From Terriglobia bacterium (GTDB taxonomy: Bacteria > Acidobacteriota > Vicinamibacteria > Vicinamibacterales > CAVVIG01), in NCBI GenBank assembly GCA_020073005.1, contig JAIQFX010000013.1, positions 56,584 through 120,583 of the forward strand: 64,000 bases of DNA, read 5' to 3'. A program made the translations under genes and the position numbers. Below are positions 40,821 to 49,959 of the stretch, one piece after another. Each line of letters opens with the position of its first letter. Position 1 is the stretch's first letter. The notes below the pieces were generated by a model. The model searched no databases. It was not told the DNA's origin and saw only the letters and a list, made by a program, of their open reading frames with translations.

Positions 40821-41380
40821 AGTAACTCCCCGTCCTTCTTCTTCTGCAGGTCGTCAATCTGCTTGATGTGACTGTCGGTGAGCCGTTGCACTTCGTCGAG
40901 GCCCTTCTTCTCGTCGTCCTCGGAGATTTTGTGATCCTTGAGGATCTTCTTCAGCCGATCGTTGGCGTCGCGGCGCACCTGCCGCACGCTGTTGCGCGCT
41001 TCCTCGCTCAGCTTGTGGACGAGCTTCGAGAGCTCCTTGCGCCGCTCTTCCGTCAGCGCCGGCAGCGGGATGCGGACGATCTTGCCGTCGTTGGCCGGAT
41101 TCAGCCCGAGCCCCGCCGCGCGGATCGCCTTTTCGATCGCGCCGAGCTGCGAATGATCGAACGGCTGCGCGACGATGAGCGTCGGCTCCGGGACCGAGAG
41201 CCCCGCGAGCTGATTGAGCGGCATCTTCGATCCATAGGCGTCGACCATCACGCCGTCGAGGATGTTGACCGACGCGCGGCCCGTCCGCACGCCCGCGAAC
41301 TCGTGCTGAAGGTGCTGAAGGGCGGTGCTCATCCGCTTGTTCACTTCGGCGTACAGGCCCTTGAGGTCATTGACGTCCAT
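40811..41380 (-). CDS. frr: ribosome recycling factor
   Basis: RRF splits post-termination ribosomes with EF-G. The 189-residue protein has FAGVRTGRASVNILDGVMVDAYG (core GVRTGRASV), PFDHSQLGAIEKAI, LPALTEERRKEL and the C-terminal DEVQRLTDSHIKQIDDL. ATG at 41380 is normal. It is the last gene of the rplM-rpsI-rpsB-tsf-pyrH-frr run, 24 bases after pyrH. Confidence 0.96.
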   Translation of the reverse strand: MDVNDLKGLYAEVNKRMSTALQHLQHEFAGVRTGRASVNILDGVMVDAYGSKMPLNQLAGLSVPEPTLIVAQPFDHSQLGAIEKAIRAAGLGLNPANDGKIVRIPLPALTEERRKELSKLVHKLSEEARNSVRQVRRDANDRLKKILKDHKISEDDEKKGLDEVQRLTDSHIKQIDDLQKKKDGELLGK

Positions 41381-41404
41381 GGCGATGCTCCCCGTTGAAC
41401 AGAG

Positions 41405-42130
41405 TCACGCGGTCACGAGCGATCCGATCGGCTCGCCGACAATCGCGCGCTTGATGTTGCCCGGCGTGCGCAGGTTGAAGACGACGATCGGCAGCTTGTT
41501 GTCCATGCAGAGGGAAATGGCCGTCGCGTCCATCACGTTGAGGCGCTGCTCGAGCACTTGCAGGTAGGAGATCTTGTCGAAGCGTATCGCGTCGGGTTGG
41601 ATCATCGGGTCGGCGTTGAAGATCCCGTCGACCTTCGTGGCCTTGAGAATCACGTCGGCCTTGATCTCCATCGCCCGCAACGCCGCCGCCGTGTCCGTAC
41701 TGAAGAACGGATTGCCCGTGCCCGCGCCGAACACGACGACGCGGCCCTTCTCGAGATGGCGAATGGCGCGCCGGCGAATGAAGGGCTCCGCGACCGCGCG
41801 CATCTCGATCGCGGTGACGACGCGCGTGACAATGTTTTGTTGTTCCAGAGCATCCTGCAGGGCGAGCGCGTTGATGACCGTGGCCAGCATCCCCATGTAG
41901 TCCGCCGTCGCGCGATCCATCCCGCGCGCGCTGGCCGCGACGCCGCGGAAGATGTTGCCGCCGCCGATCACGATGGCGGTTTCGACGCCCATGCTCTGGA
42001 TTTCGGCGATGTCCTTGGCGATCTGCGTGGCGACCGCCGGATCGATCCCGTAGGTCTGGCTCCCCATGAGGGCTTCGCCGGAGAGCTTGAGGAGGACGCG
42101 CTTGTAGGCGGGGACGGGGGAGGAGGTCAC
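41405..42130 (-). CDS. pyrH: uridylate kinase
   Basis: PyrH phosphorylates UMP. The 241-residue amino-acid-kinase-fold protein has [40 protein letters not shown] and [22 protein letters not shown]. The start is GTG at 42130 following GGAGGAGG-like sequence read on the minus strand. A TATAAT box lies very close upstream, so a short-leader transcript in addition to operon read-through is possible. Confidence 0.96.
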   Translation of the reverse strand: MTSSPVPAYKRVLLKLSGEALMGSQTYGIDPAVATQIAKDIAEIQSMGVETAIVIGGGNIFRGVAASARGMDRATADYMGMLATVINALALQDALEQQNIVTRVVTAIEMRAVAEPFIRRRAIRHLEKGRVVVFGAGTGNPFFSTDTAAALRAMEIKADVILKATKVDGIFNADPMIQPDAIRFDKISYLQVLEQRLNVMDATAISLCMDNKLPIVVFNLRTPGNIKRAIVGEPIGSLVTA

Positions 42131-42138
42131 GAACAGCG

Positions 42139-42168
42139 ATTATAGATACGGCGGACTGCAAAGGGCAA
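42139..42168 (-). promoter_or_regulatory. possible pyrH promoter
   Basis: On the minus strand TTGCCC (42168-42163) and a perfect TATAAT (42144-42139) are 18 bases apart, but the -10 box is only 8 bases from the GTG start, implying a nearly leaderless message. The -35 box falls in a tandem repeat, so the match may be partly fortuitous. Confidence 0.45.
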
Positions 42169-42213
42169 AGGGCGGAGGCACGTTGCCCTCTGCCCTCGAC
42201 CCTTGCCCTTCTT
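42158..42213 (+). repeat. GCAAAGG / CCCTNNN heptamer array with inverted arms
   Basis: Two or three GCAAAGG-like units are followed, after CACGTTG, by complementary units CCCTCTG, CCCTCGA, CCCTTGC. The arms can pair (GGGCAAAGGGC with GCCCTCTGCCC). It fills the pyrH-tsf junction and could act as an attenuator or partial terminator. Confidence 0.7.
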
Positions 42214-42214
42214 C

Positions 42215-43084
42215 TTACTGCGCCGCTTCGCCGACCTTCAGTCGAGCGAAGCGTGTGACGGTGACCGGCGCGCCGAGCGTCTTGGCCGCGGCGGCCAGGA
42301 CATCCTTCACCGTCATCTTCGGGTCGCGAATCGACGGCTGATCGACCAGGACCACCTGGCCGTAGAAGGCGCCCAGCTTGCCCTCGACGATCTTGTCGAT
42401 GACGTTGGCCGGTTTGCCGGAATTCTCCATCTGCGCGCGGTAGATCGCGCGCTCCTTGTCCAGGACGTCCGCCGCGATGGCGTCGCGCGAGGCGTAGGAC
42501 GGGCTCGCGGCCGCGATCTGCATCGCGATCTCCTTCACGAGCGTCGTGAACTCGTCGCGCGCGCTGATCGCGGGCGTGACGCCGCCGAACTCCACGAGCA
42601 CGCCGATCTTGCCGCCCAGGTGGATGTACTGCCCGACGTAGCCCTGGTTGGCGTAGCGCACGAAGCGGGGAACCGCCATGTTCTCGCCGAGCTTCGCGAT
42701 CGCCGCGGCCGCGAGCTTCTGGATCGGACCGTTCGGGTCTTTCAGCCACGCGTCGCTGGCCGCCGCGCCCGCCTTTTCGATCTCGGCCAGCACGTTCTGC
42801 ATCAGCTGCTGGAAGTCGGGCGTCCGCGCCACGAAGTCCGACTCGCAGTTCACTTCGGCCAGCGTGCCGGACGCGTGGTCCGCCGCGACGCGATACGCGA
42901 TCAGCCCCTCGCTCGCGGTCCGGCCGGCCTTCTTGGCCGCGCTCGCCAGGCCGCGCTTGCGGAGGATCGTGTTGGCCTCCTCGAAATCGCCCTTGGCCTC
43001 GCTCAGGGCCGTCTTGCACTCCATCATGCCCGCGCCCGTCTGGTCGCGCAGTTTCTTCACCATGTCTGCCGTAATCGTCGCCAT
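42215..43084 (-). CDS. tsf: elongation factor Ts
   Basis: EF-Ts exchanges nucleotide on EF-Tu. The 289-residue protein has MVKKLRDQTGAGMMECKTAL, LASAAKKAGRTASEGLIA, EVNCESDFVAR (with the TDFV-like core) and the C-terminal GQVVLVDQPSI. It follows rpsB by 95 bases. Coiled-coil and core regions are of usual length. Confidence 0.96.
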   Translation of the reverse strand: MATITADMVKKLRDQTGAGMMECKTALSEAKGDFEEANTILRKRGLASAAKKAGRTASEGLIAYRVAADHASGTLAEVNCESDFVARTPDFQQLMQNVLAEIEKAGAAASDAWLKDPNGPIQKLAAAAIAKLGENMAVPRFVRYANQGYVGQYIHLGGKIGVLVEFGGVTPAISARDEFTTLVKEIAMQIAAASPSYASRDAIAADVLDKERAIYRAQMENSGKPANVIDKIVEGKLGAFYGQVVLVDQPSIRDPKMTVKDVLAAAAKTLGAPVTVTRFARLKVGEAAQ

Positions 43085-43179
43085 GTCTTGTCTACCTTGG
43101 ATGAACGAACCGTGACTGTACGAAAAAACGCCGGCCCCAGACTGCAGGCCGGCGCCTGAAAGAAGACCGCGGAGTCCGC

Positions 43180-43995
43180 TTACGCCGACGCCGGCGCCGC
43201 TTCACGAGGGCGGCGCGCGGGACGCGCCGCCTGCCGCCGGCTGGCGTCATCGCCGCCGGCGCCGCCGGGTTCTTCCTCGCTCTCACGCGCGGACTCGGCG
43301 TCCACCGACTGCTTCATGTCGCGACCCGCGATGACGGCCTCGGCGATGCGCGACGCGAAGAGCCGGATCGCGCGCAGCGCGTCGTCGTTGCCGGGAATCA
43401 CGAAGTCCACTTCGTCGGGATCGCAGTTGGTGTCCACGATGCCGATGACGGGAATCTTCAGCTTGCGCGCTTCGTCGACCGCGATCTGTTCCTTCTTCGT
43501 GTCGACCACGAAGACGGCGTCCGGCAGCCGCGACATGCCGCGGATGCCGTCGAGGTTCTTGGCCAGCTTGCGGCGCTCCTTCTCGTTCCGGGCGATTTCC
43601 TTCTTCGACAGCGTGTCGAAGCGGCCGTCGGTCGCCATCGCCTCCAGATCGCGGAGCCGGCCGAGACTGCGCTGAATCGTCGCGAAGTTCGTGAGGAGAC
43701 CGCCGAGCCAGCGTTCGTTCACGTGGAACATCCCGCAGCGCTGCGCTTCTTCCGCAATGACGTCCTGCGCCTGCCGCTTGGTCCCGACGAACAGGATCGT
43801 GCGGCCTTCGGAGGCGAGGCGGCTGACGAAATCCTCGGCGGCGCGGAACAGCTTCACCGTCTTGCCCAGGTCGATGATGTAGATGCCGTTGCGTTCGCCG
43901 AAGATGTACTCTTTCATCTTCGGATTCCAGCGCTTGGTCTGGTGGCCGAAGTGAACCCCCGCCTCCAGCAGATCCTTCATCGCGATCGCGGCCAA
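43180..43995 (-). CDS. rpsB: 30S ribosomal protein S2
   Basis: S2 is a late-assembling 30S protein. The 271-residue product has [43 protein letters not shown] and the [19 protein letters not shown] segment. The start is TTG at 43995, giving [10 protein letters not shown], which matches the E. coli S2 N-terminal spacing (MATVSMRDML); the ATG at 43980 is an alternative. The C-terminal 35 residues are a variable acidic and Arg/Ala-rich tail. Confidence 0.95.
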   Translation of the reverse strand: MAAIAMKDLLEAGVHFGHQTKRWNPKMKEYIFGERNGIYIIDLGKTVKLFRAAEDFVSRLASEGRTILFVGTKRQAQDVIAEEAQRCGMFHVNERWLGGLLTNFATIQRSLGRLRDLEAMATDGRFDTLSKKEIARNEKERRKLAKNLDGIRGMSRLPDAVFVVDTKKEQIAVDEARKLKIPVIGIVDTNCDPDEVDFVIPGNDDALRAIRLFASRIAEAVIAGRDMKQSVDAESARESEEEPGGAGGDDASRRQAARPARRPREAAPASA

Positions 43996-44006
43996 ATGTC
44001 CTCCCC

Positions 44007-44399
44007 TTACCGTTTACTGAACTGGAAGCGTTTGCGCGCTCCCGCCATGCCGTACTTCTTGCGCTCTTTGGCGCGCGCGTCGCGCGTCAGGAGTCCTTCA
44101 GTCTTCAGCGGCTTACGCAGCTCCAGGTTGTACTGCACCAGCGCGCGCGCGATGCCCAGCCGCACGGCGCCCGCCTGTCCCGACACGCCGCCGCCGGCGA
44201 CCGTCGCCACAATGTCGAACTTGTCGGCGGTTTCGGTCAGGGCCAGGGGGGATTGAATCTGCGTACGGAGGGCCGCTCTGGGGAAGAACGCTTCAAACGC
44301 GCGGTGGTTGACGCTGATGGCCCCGGTGCCGGGGCGGAGGAACACGCGGGCGGTCGACGTCTTGCGGCGGCCCGTGCCGTAATACTGGACTGCTGTCAC
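44007..44399 (-). CDS. rpsI: 30S ribosomal protein S9
   Basis: S9 contacts P-site tRNA through its C-terminus. The 130-residue protein has [38 protein letters not shown] and ends in [17 protein letters not shown] with the conserved terminal KR. Start GTG at 44399 lies 1 base after the rplM stop. Normal family length. Confidence 0.96.
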   Translation of the reverse strand: MTAVQYYGTGRRKTSTARVFLRPGTGAISVNHRAFEAFFPRAALRTQIQSPLALTETADKFDIVATVAGGGVSGQAGAVRLGIARALVQYNLELRKPLKTEGLLTRDARAKERKKYGMAGARKRFQFSKR

Positions 44400-44400
44400 G

Positions 44401-44838
44401 CTATGCGACCTCGAGCTTGGACGGTTTCTGCGCCGTGTGCGGGTGATCCGGACCGGCGTATACCTTGAGTTTGCGATACATTGCCGCGCCGAGCGTCGTT
44501 TTCGGCAACATTCCGTGCACCGCCTCTTCGATCAGGCGCTCGGGCTTGCGCTGGCGAACCAGACGAGCGCGCTCCTCGCGCAACCCGCCTTCATACCCGC
44601 TGTGCTGACGGTAGATCTTCTGATCTTCCTTGCGGCCCGTGAGCTTCACCTTCGCGGCGTTGACGACGACGACGTGATCGCCGGTGTCGATGAACGGCGT
44701 GTAGGTGGCCTTGTGCTTGCCCTGCAGCAGACGGGCGACGACCGTCGCCACGCGTCCCAGGACTTGGCCGTCCGCGTCGATGATGTGCCAGCGGCTGCCC
44801 GCGGCGGTCTGCGTGCCGCTCGCCATGAACGTAGACAT
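44401..44838 (-). CDS. rplM: 50S ribosomal protein L13
   Basis: L13 is an early 50S assembly protein. From the ATG at 44838 ([10 protein letters not shown]) the 145-residue sequence contains [54 protein letters not shown] and HPHTAQKP. The start was chosen because E. coli L13 also begins MxTF; an ATG at 44826 has a better-spaced AAGGGA site. It leads the operon under the promoter at 44993. Confidence 0.95.
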   Translation of the reverse strand: MSTFMASGTQTAAGSRWHIIDADGQVLGRVATVVARLLQGKHKATYTPFIDTGDHVVVVNAAKVKLTGRKEDQKIYRQHSGYEGGLREERARLVRQRKPERLIEEAVHGMLPKTTLGAAMYRKLKVYAGPDHPHTAQKPSKLEVA

Positions 44839-44992
44839 CCCTTGTAAACGCCTCATCTTTCCCTGAACCGCGGACACTCGAGCCCGCGCGTGAACGGCGG
44901 ACCTTGGAGCCGCCCGCAGCGCCGAACCGATGTAGGGGATTTCCCGCCCGGACACACATCAGTCGGGCAGGTCCAGGCAACGGTAAACTCAA

Positions 44993-45021
44993 ATCATACG
45001 CACGTTTCTGGGGGCTGTCAA
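44993..45021 (-). promoter_or_regulatory. consensus sigma-70 promoter of the rplM operon
   Basis: On the minus strand a perfect TTGACA (45021-45016) and TATGAT (44998-44993) are exactly 17 bases apart. The implied leader before rplM is about 150 bases. The rest of the 415-base divergent gap (44839-45253) holds no supportable gene. Confidence 0.85.
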
Positions 45022-45207
45022 GACTGGACCGGCCTCGCTGCAGCCGGCACCGGCTCCGGCCGATAAAGGTGACCGCAAGGTCAGATTCGACCGGAAGGGG
45101 ACCCTCGCGACTCGGGAGGTTCCTACCGATTCCGTGATCCGCTGACGATTTTGGCGCGATCATGGAGGGGGCGCGGTTTCGACTGCCCAGATTTTGCACG
45201 CGACGGC

Positions 45208-45223
45208 TGGTATTGGGCTTGCC
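45208..45223 (+). promoter_or_regulatory. candidate sigma-54 promoter for pilMNOPQ
   Basis: TGGTATTGGGCTTGCC has GG and GC separated by 10 bases, the -24/-12 spacing of sigma-54 promoters, 31 bases before the pilM GTG. It deviates from TGGCACG at the -24 flank. Type IV pilus genes are sometimes sigma-54 dependent, but no RpoN or activator gene is seen here. Confidence 0.35.
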
Positions 45224-45253
45224 TTAGTGACCAGTTCTGGAGAGGACTAACAC

Positions 45254-46321
45254 GTGTTTGGCTTCGGCAAAACGAAAGCGGTCGTCGGACTCGACATCGG
45301 CTCGAGCGCCGTCAAGGCGGTGGAACTGAAGCCGGCCGGCAAAGGCTTCAAGGTCGTCGCGTTCGGCACCGAGCCCGTCCCGCCGGACAGCATCGTCGAC
45401 GGCGCCATCATCGACGGCGCGGCCGTGACGGACGCGATCCGCCGCGTCTTCGAGAACAAGGCCTTCAAGACGAAGGAAGTCGCCGCGTCGCTGTCGGGCA
45501 ACGCCGTGATCGTCAAGAAGATCAGCCTGCCCGTCATGACGGAAGCGGAGCTCGCGGAGTCGATCTACTGGGAAGCGGAGCAGTACATCCCGTTCGACAT
45601 CCAGGACGTCAACCTCGACTACCAGATCCTCGACGCGGGCACGGGCCCCGACTCCAAGGGCACGATGGACGTGCTGCTGGTGGCGGCCAAGAAAGAGAAG
45701 ATCGCGGACTACACCGGTGTGATCACGCAGGCGGGCCGCACGCCCGTCATCGTCGACATCGATGCGTTCGCGCTGCAGAACGCCTACGAGGTCAACTACG
45801 GCTGCGAGCCCGACAATGTCGTCGTCCTTCTCAACGCCGGCGCGAGCGCCATCAACATCAATATTCTGACCGGCGATCAGTCCACGTTCACGCGCGACGT
45901 GTCCATCGGCGGCAACTCCTACACCGAAGCCGTGCAGAAAGAACTCAACCTGCCGTTCGACAGCGCCGAGCAGTTGAAGCGCGGCCAGTCGGTCGAGGGC
46001 GTGACGTTCGAGGACGTGCAGCCAGTGCTGCACGCGATGACGGAGAACGTGCTCCTCGAGATCCAGAAGACGTTCGACTTCTTCAAGGCCAGCGCGACCT
46101 CCGACCGCATCGATCGCATCGTCGTGAGCGGCGGCGCCTCGCGCGTGGACGGGTTCATCCAGGCGCTGCAGGAGCACTTCGGCGCGGGCGTCGAGTTGTT
46201 CGATCCGTTCAAGAAGATCGCGTTCGAGCCGCAGAAGCTCGGCATCACCGATGCGGAGAACCTGAGCCCGGCGGCCGCGGTGGCGGTGGGCCTCGCCCTC
46301 AGAAAAGTGGGCGACCGATGA
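45254..46321 (+). CDS. pilM: type IV pilus assembly protein PilM
   Basis: PilM is an FtsA/actin-like cytoplasmic protein that binds the PilN N-terminus. The 355-residue product has VVGLDIGSSAVKAVELK (phosphate 1 loop), SLSGNAVIVKKISLPVM, YWEAEQYIPFDIQDVNLDY (cited by the core EAEQYIPFDI) and VVSGGASRVDGFIQAL. GTG at 45254 is the start. The stop overlaps the pilN ATG. The conserved order pilMNOPQ follows. Confidence 0.95.
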   Translation: MFGFGKTKAVVGLDIGSSAVKAVELKPAGKGFKVVAFGTEPVPPDSIVDGAIIDGAAVTDAIRRVFENKAFKTKEVAASLSGNAVIVKKISLPVMTEAELAESIYWEAEQYIPFDIQDVNLDYQILDAGTGPDSKGTMDVLLVAAKKEKIADYTGVITQAGRTPVIVDIDAFALQNAYEVNYGCEPDNVVVLLNAGASAININILTGDQSTFTRDVSIGGNSYTEAVQKELNLPFDSAEQLKRGQSVEGVTFEDVQPVLHAMTENVLLEIQKTFDFFKASATSDRIDRIVVSGGASRVDGFIQALQEHFGAGVELFDPFKKIAFEPQKLGITDAENLSPAAAVAVGLALRKVGDR

Positions 46322-46971
46322 TTCGCATCAACCTTCTCACGACCGATCGCGACAAGGCCAAGAAGAAGGCGGCGGCCGGCCTCGGCAGCACCGCGCAGAA
46401 GCTGACGATCGGGTGTTCGCTGATTCTGGTGCTGGCCGCGGGGTTCGTCGGCTGGCGGTACTGGGCGCTGTCGCGCGAATCGAGCCGGCTCGACGCGGAC
46501 ATCGCCGCCGCGCAGCAGGAGACGACGCGTCTGCATTCGGTGATTCAGCAGGTCCAGCAGTTCGAACAGCGCCGGGCGCAGCTGCAGCAGCGCGTGGCGC
46601 TCATCGAGGAGCTGCGCCGCGGTCAGACCGGCCCGGTGCACATGCTCGATCAGCTCAGCCGCGCCCTTCCGCCCATGTTGTGGCTCACGCAGCTGAAGCA
46701 GACCGGCTCCGACGTGACGGTGGAAGGCCGGTGCACGTCGCTCACCAGCCTGTCGGACTTCGTCGCGAACCTCGAAGGGACCGGGTACTTCAAGAAGTCG
46801 ATCGAGATCGTGAACACGACGACCGAAGCGCTCCCGCAACCGCCGGGCGAGTTGATCAAGTTCACGATCAAAGCGGCGTTCCAGCAACCGGGCGCGGCGA
46901 AGGCGGCGACGCCGGGCGCGCCGGTGGTTCCGGTCGCGCCGGGCGGGCGAGGCAGAGGGGCCGCCCACTAA
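46318..46971 (+). CDS. pilN: type IV pilus assembly protein PilN
   Basis: PilN is an inner-membrane protein pairing with PilO and docking PilM. The 217-residue product starts MIRINLLTTDRDKAKKK, the PilM-binding INLL motif. It has one transmembrane helix (about 30-50), a coiled coil (LDADIAAAQQETTRLHSVI) and a periplasmic ferredoxin-like domain with LPPMLWLTQLKQTG. The C-terminal tail is Pro/Ala/Gly-rich. A 45-base gap precedes pilO. Confidence 0.93.
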   Translation: MIRINLLTTDRDKAKKKAAAGLGSTAQKLTIGCSLILVLAAGFVGWRYWALSRESSRLDADIAAAQQETTRLHSVIQQVQQFEQRRAQLQQRVALIEELRRGQTGPVHMLDQLSRALPPMLWLTQLKQTGSDVTVEGRCTSLTSLSDFVANLEGTGYFKKSIEIVNTTTEALPQPPGELIKFTIKAAFQQPGAAKAATPGAPVVPVAPGGRGRGAAH

Positions 46972-47016
46972 AGCCGGTTGGGGCTGACCCCGATACGGCT
47001 CAGTAGCTAGACGCAG

Positions 47017-47637
47017 ATGGAACTCAGTCTCACAAAACTGCCGTGGTATGCACAGGTCGGGGCGTTCGTCGCGCTCGCAGTGGCGGCGTGCGGGACCTTT
47101 GTCTACTACTACGAGCTGCCCGTGCGCGCGGATCTGACCTCGCGCCGATCGCAGCTCGTCGCGCTGCGCCAGGACATAGCGAAGGGCCAGACCACCGCGA
47201 AGCAGCTGCCGCAGTTTCAATCGCAGGTGACCGACCTGGAAGGCCGGCTCAGCAACCTCCGACAAGTGTTGCCGGAAGAAAAGGACGCGGCCGATCTCCT
47301 GCGCCGGATGCAGACGGTCGCCACGCAGTCGAATCTGGAAATCAAGAGCTTCAAGCCGAATACGACGGTCACCAAGCAGCTCCATGCCGAGTGGCCCATC
47401 ACGCTCGAACTCGAGGGCACGTATCACAACCTGGCGATCTTCTTCGACCGCGTGGGCAAGTTCACACGGATCGTGAACATCACCGGGCTCGACGTGAAGG
47501 GCAAGGACAGGCCGGCCCCGAACGCGACGATCACCGCCACGTGCACGGCGACGACGTTCGTGCTCCTCGACAAGCCGACGCCGCCGAAGACCGCCCCGAA
47601 AGCCGGCGCGCCGGCGGCGGGCAGAGGCGGCAAGTAG
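47017..47637 (+). CDS. pilO: type IV pilus assembly protein PilO
   Basis: The 206-residue product has a short cytoplasmic N-terminus (MELSLTKLPWYAQ), one membrane helix (VGAFVALAVAACGTFVYYY), a coiled coil and a PilO fold with VLPEEKDAADLLRRMQTVA and LELEGTYHNLAIFFDRVGKF. It forms the periplasmic PilN-PilO alignment complex. The Pro/Ala-rich C-terminus is non-conserved. pilP begins 2 bases after the TAG. Confidence 0.93.
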   Translation: MELSLTKLPWYAQVGAFVALAVAACGTFVYYYELPVRADLTSRRSQLVALRQDIAKGQTTAKQLPQFQSQVTDLEGRLSNLRQVLPEEKDAADLLRRMQTVATQSNLEIKSFKPNTTVTKQLHAEWPITLELEGTYHNLAIFFDRVGKFTRIVNITGLDVKGKDRPAPNATITATCTATTFVLLDKPTPPKTAPKAGAPAAGRGGK

Positions 47638-47639
47638 TC

Positions 47640-48041
47640 ATGGCCTCTCTGATGATCGCGCTGCTGGCGGCCGTGACCGGGCTTCAAGCGGCCCCGTCCC
47701 AGCCTCAGCCCGCCGCTCCGAAGCCGCCCGCGTCCGGGACGGCGACGCAGGCACCCGCGTCCGGAACGGCGTCGCAGCCGCCGCAGGCGGAGGTCTACAC
47801 GTATCAGCCGGAAGGGCGCCGCGATCCGTTTCTGTCGCTCGTCGGCACTGGCGGCGATTCCCGGTCCAACGCGCGGCGCGGCGACGGCGTGCATCAGGGC
47901 GACAAGCTCGCCGACGGCACGATCAAAACCATCACGCCGCAGGGACTTGTCGTCATGCAGGAAGTCAACGATCCGCTGTCGCTCGTCAAGCAGCGGGAGG
48001 TTACGAAACTGTTGCGATCGCTCGAGGGCGCCAAGGAATGA
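47640..48041 (+). CDS. pilP: type IV pilus assembly protein PilP
   Basis: PilP links PilN/PilO to the PilQ secretin. The 133-residue product begins MASLMIALLAAVTGLQA, a likely signal peptide without a clear lipobox Cys, then a Pro/Ala-rich linker. The HR-type beta domain shows EGRRDPFLSLVG and TITPQGLVVMQEVNDPLSL. It is shorter than proteobacterial PilP (about 175). The stop overlaps the pilQ ATG. Confidence 0.87.
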   Translation: MASLMIALLAAVTGLQAAPSQPQPAAPKPPASGTATQAPASGTASQPPQAEVYTYQPEGRRDPFLSLVGTGGDSRSNARRGDGVHQGDKLADGTIKTITPQGLVVMQEVNDPLSLVKQREVTKLLRSLEGAKE

Positions 48042-49939
48042 CTGGCACGAGGGGCTTTGCCCTGTTTCTCACCGTCGCCGCGGCCGGCGCGCTCCTGAAC
48101 GCCTCAGGCGCCGGTTCCGCGACGTCCACCGCCAACGTGCGGCTGAAAGCGATCAGCGCGCGCGCGACGTCCAGCGGCTCGTCGCTCGTCATCGAGGCGA
48201 GCGAGCCCGTTCCGTACGTCGCCACACGGCCCGACCCGTTCACCGTGGTGCTGGAATTCCGCCACGCGACGGTGGAGGGCATCGCCAACTCCGTCGCGGC
48301 GGGACGCGGCGTCATCGCCGGCGTCACCGTCGAGAGCGTCGACTCGATGGGCACGCCGGCCGCCCGCGTGCGCATCGTCCTCGTGCAGCCCGTCGCGCAC
48401 CGCGTGCGCAGCGACCGGAACAACGTGGTCGTCGACTTCGAGCAGCCGCCGGCACCAGGCGCGTCGATGCAGTCGCGCGGCCTCGATCCGATCAGCGCGC
48501 TCCAGGTCGATCCGGCGTCCGTCGATCCGATCGCGGCGCTGAACGCGAATCTGGCTGCGGGCGGACCAACCGCCGCGGCGCCGGCCGTGCCCGCGCAGGC
48601 TCCGCCGATCGCGCCGCCTCCACCTGCGCCGATGGCTCAGCAGACTGCCGCAACACAGGGCGGCCAGAGGCAGTACACAGGATCGCCCGTCAGCCTGGAT
48701 TTCTCAGGCGTCGATCTGCGCGCCGTGCTGCGCACCTTCGCGGAGATCAGCGGCCTCAACATCGTGATCGATCCCCGCGTGAACGGCACCGTCGACGTCG
48801 CGCTGAAGGACGTGCCGTGGGATCAGGCGCTCGACATCATCCTGCGATCCAACGGGCTGAGCTATTCGGTCGACGGCACCATCGTCCGCATCGCCCCCAT
48901 CGACGCGCTCGAGGCCGAGCAGAAGAAGATCAGCGACCTCGAGAAAGCCAAGGCCGAGGCGGGGCAGATCACGACGATCACGCAGCAACTCAGCTACGCC
49001 AAGGGCGACGCGATCGTCGCGCTGCTGAAGGCGGCGAGCATTCTGTCGAATCGCGGTCAGGCGTTCGTCGACGAACGGACGAACACCTTGATCGTCACCG
49101 ATCTCGCCGAGCGATTGAACGGCGTCGGCGACCTGATTTCCAAGCTCGATCGCCCGCAGCCGCAGGTCGAGATCGAAGCGCGCATCGTGCAGACGAACAA
49201 GAACTACGCGCGCGCGCTCGGCGTGCAATGGGGCTTCAACGGGCGCGTGGATCCCGCGCTGGGCAATACCACGAACCTGACCTTCCCGAACAACGGCAGC
49301 CTCGGCGGCCGCACCGGCGGCGCGCAGGGCGGCGGGACGGCCGGAACACCCAACGGAGGCCAACCGACGGCGGTGAACCTGCCGGTGGCCGGCGCGACGA
49401 GCGCCGTCGGGCTCGCGCTGGGCTCGATCAACGGCGCGTTCAACCTGGACGCCGCGCTGAGCGCCCTCGAAAGCAGCGGCAACGGCCGCCTGCTCTCGAC
49501 GCCGCGCGTCACGACGCAGAACAACATGGCCGCGGAGATGACGCAGGGCATCCAGATTCCGATCCAGACCGTGTCGAACAACACGGTGACGGTGTCGTTC
49601 AAGGACGCCGCGCTCCAGCTCAAGGTGACGCCGCAGATCTCGGCGGCGAACACCGTCATCATGAACATCTTCCTCGAGAACTCGTCGCCCGACTTCAGCA
49701 GGGCCGTGAACAACATTCCGCCGATCAACACGCAGCGGGCGGTGACACAAGTCCTGGTGAACGACGGGCAGACGACGGTCATCGGCGGCATCTACACGAG
49801 CCAGGAGCAGGCGGCGACGGATCGCACGCCCGGACTGGGTCAGGTGCCGCTCCTCAAGTGGCTGTTCAAGAGGGACAACTTGACCGAGCAGAACACGGAG
49901 CTGCTCGTGTTCATTACCCCGCGGATCATCAAAGGCTGA
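48038..49939 (+). CDS. pilQ: type IV pilus secretin PilQ
   Basis: PilQ forms the outer-membrane pore for pili. The 633-residue product has an N-terminal signal segment, an AMIN domain (about 35-140), a Pro/Ala linker, the secretin-and-TonB N1 short domain (VSLDFSGVDLRAVLRTFAEI, residues about 218-237) and the secretin domain with VEIEARIVQTNKNYARALGV, VLVNDGQTTVIGGIYTSQEQ and VPLLKWLFKRDN. A Gly-rich insert lies at about 420-450. One AMIN domain is seen. Confidence 0.95.
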   Translation: MTGTRGFALFLTVAAAGALLNASGAGSATSTANVRLKAISARATSSGSSLVIEASEPVPYVATRPDPFTVVLEFRHATVEGIANSVAAGRGVIAGVTVESVDSMGTPAARVRIVLVQPVAHRVRSDRNNVVVDFEQPPAPGASMQSRGLDPISALQVDPASVDPIAALNANLAAGGPTAAAPAVPAQAPPIAPPPPAPMAQQTAATQGGQRQYTGSPVSLDFSGVDLRAVLRTFAEISGLNIVIDPRVNGTVDVALKDVPWDQALDIILRSNGLSYSVDGTIVRIAPIDALEAEQKKISDLEKAKAEAGQITTITQQLSYAKGDAIVALLKAASILSNRGQAFVDERTNTLIVTDLAERLNGVGDLISKLDRPQPQVEIEARIVQTNKNYARALGVQWGFNGRVDPALGNTTNLTFPNNGSLGGRTGGAQGGGTAGTPNGGQPTAVNLPVAGATSAVGLALGSINGAFNLDAALSALESSGNGRLLSTPRVTTQNNMAAEMTQGIQIPIQTVSNNTVTVSFKDAALQLKVTPQISAANTVIMNIFLENSSPDFSRAVNNIPPINTQRAVTQVLVNDGQTTVIGGIYTSQEQAATDRTPGLGQVPLLKWLFKRDNLTEQNTELLVFITPRIIKG

Positions 49940-49959
49940 CGGGGGAGGGACCGAGAGGT

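Noticed and set aside
44839..45253. small genes or an L13 leader RNA in the rplM-pilM gap
   Set aside because: The frames present are shadows without start signals, and I could not recognise the L13 autoregulatory fold with confidence. Only the promoters are supported.
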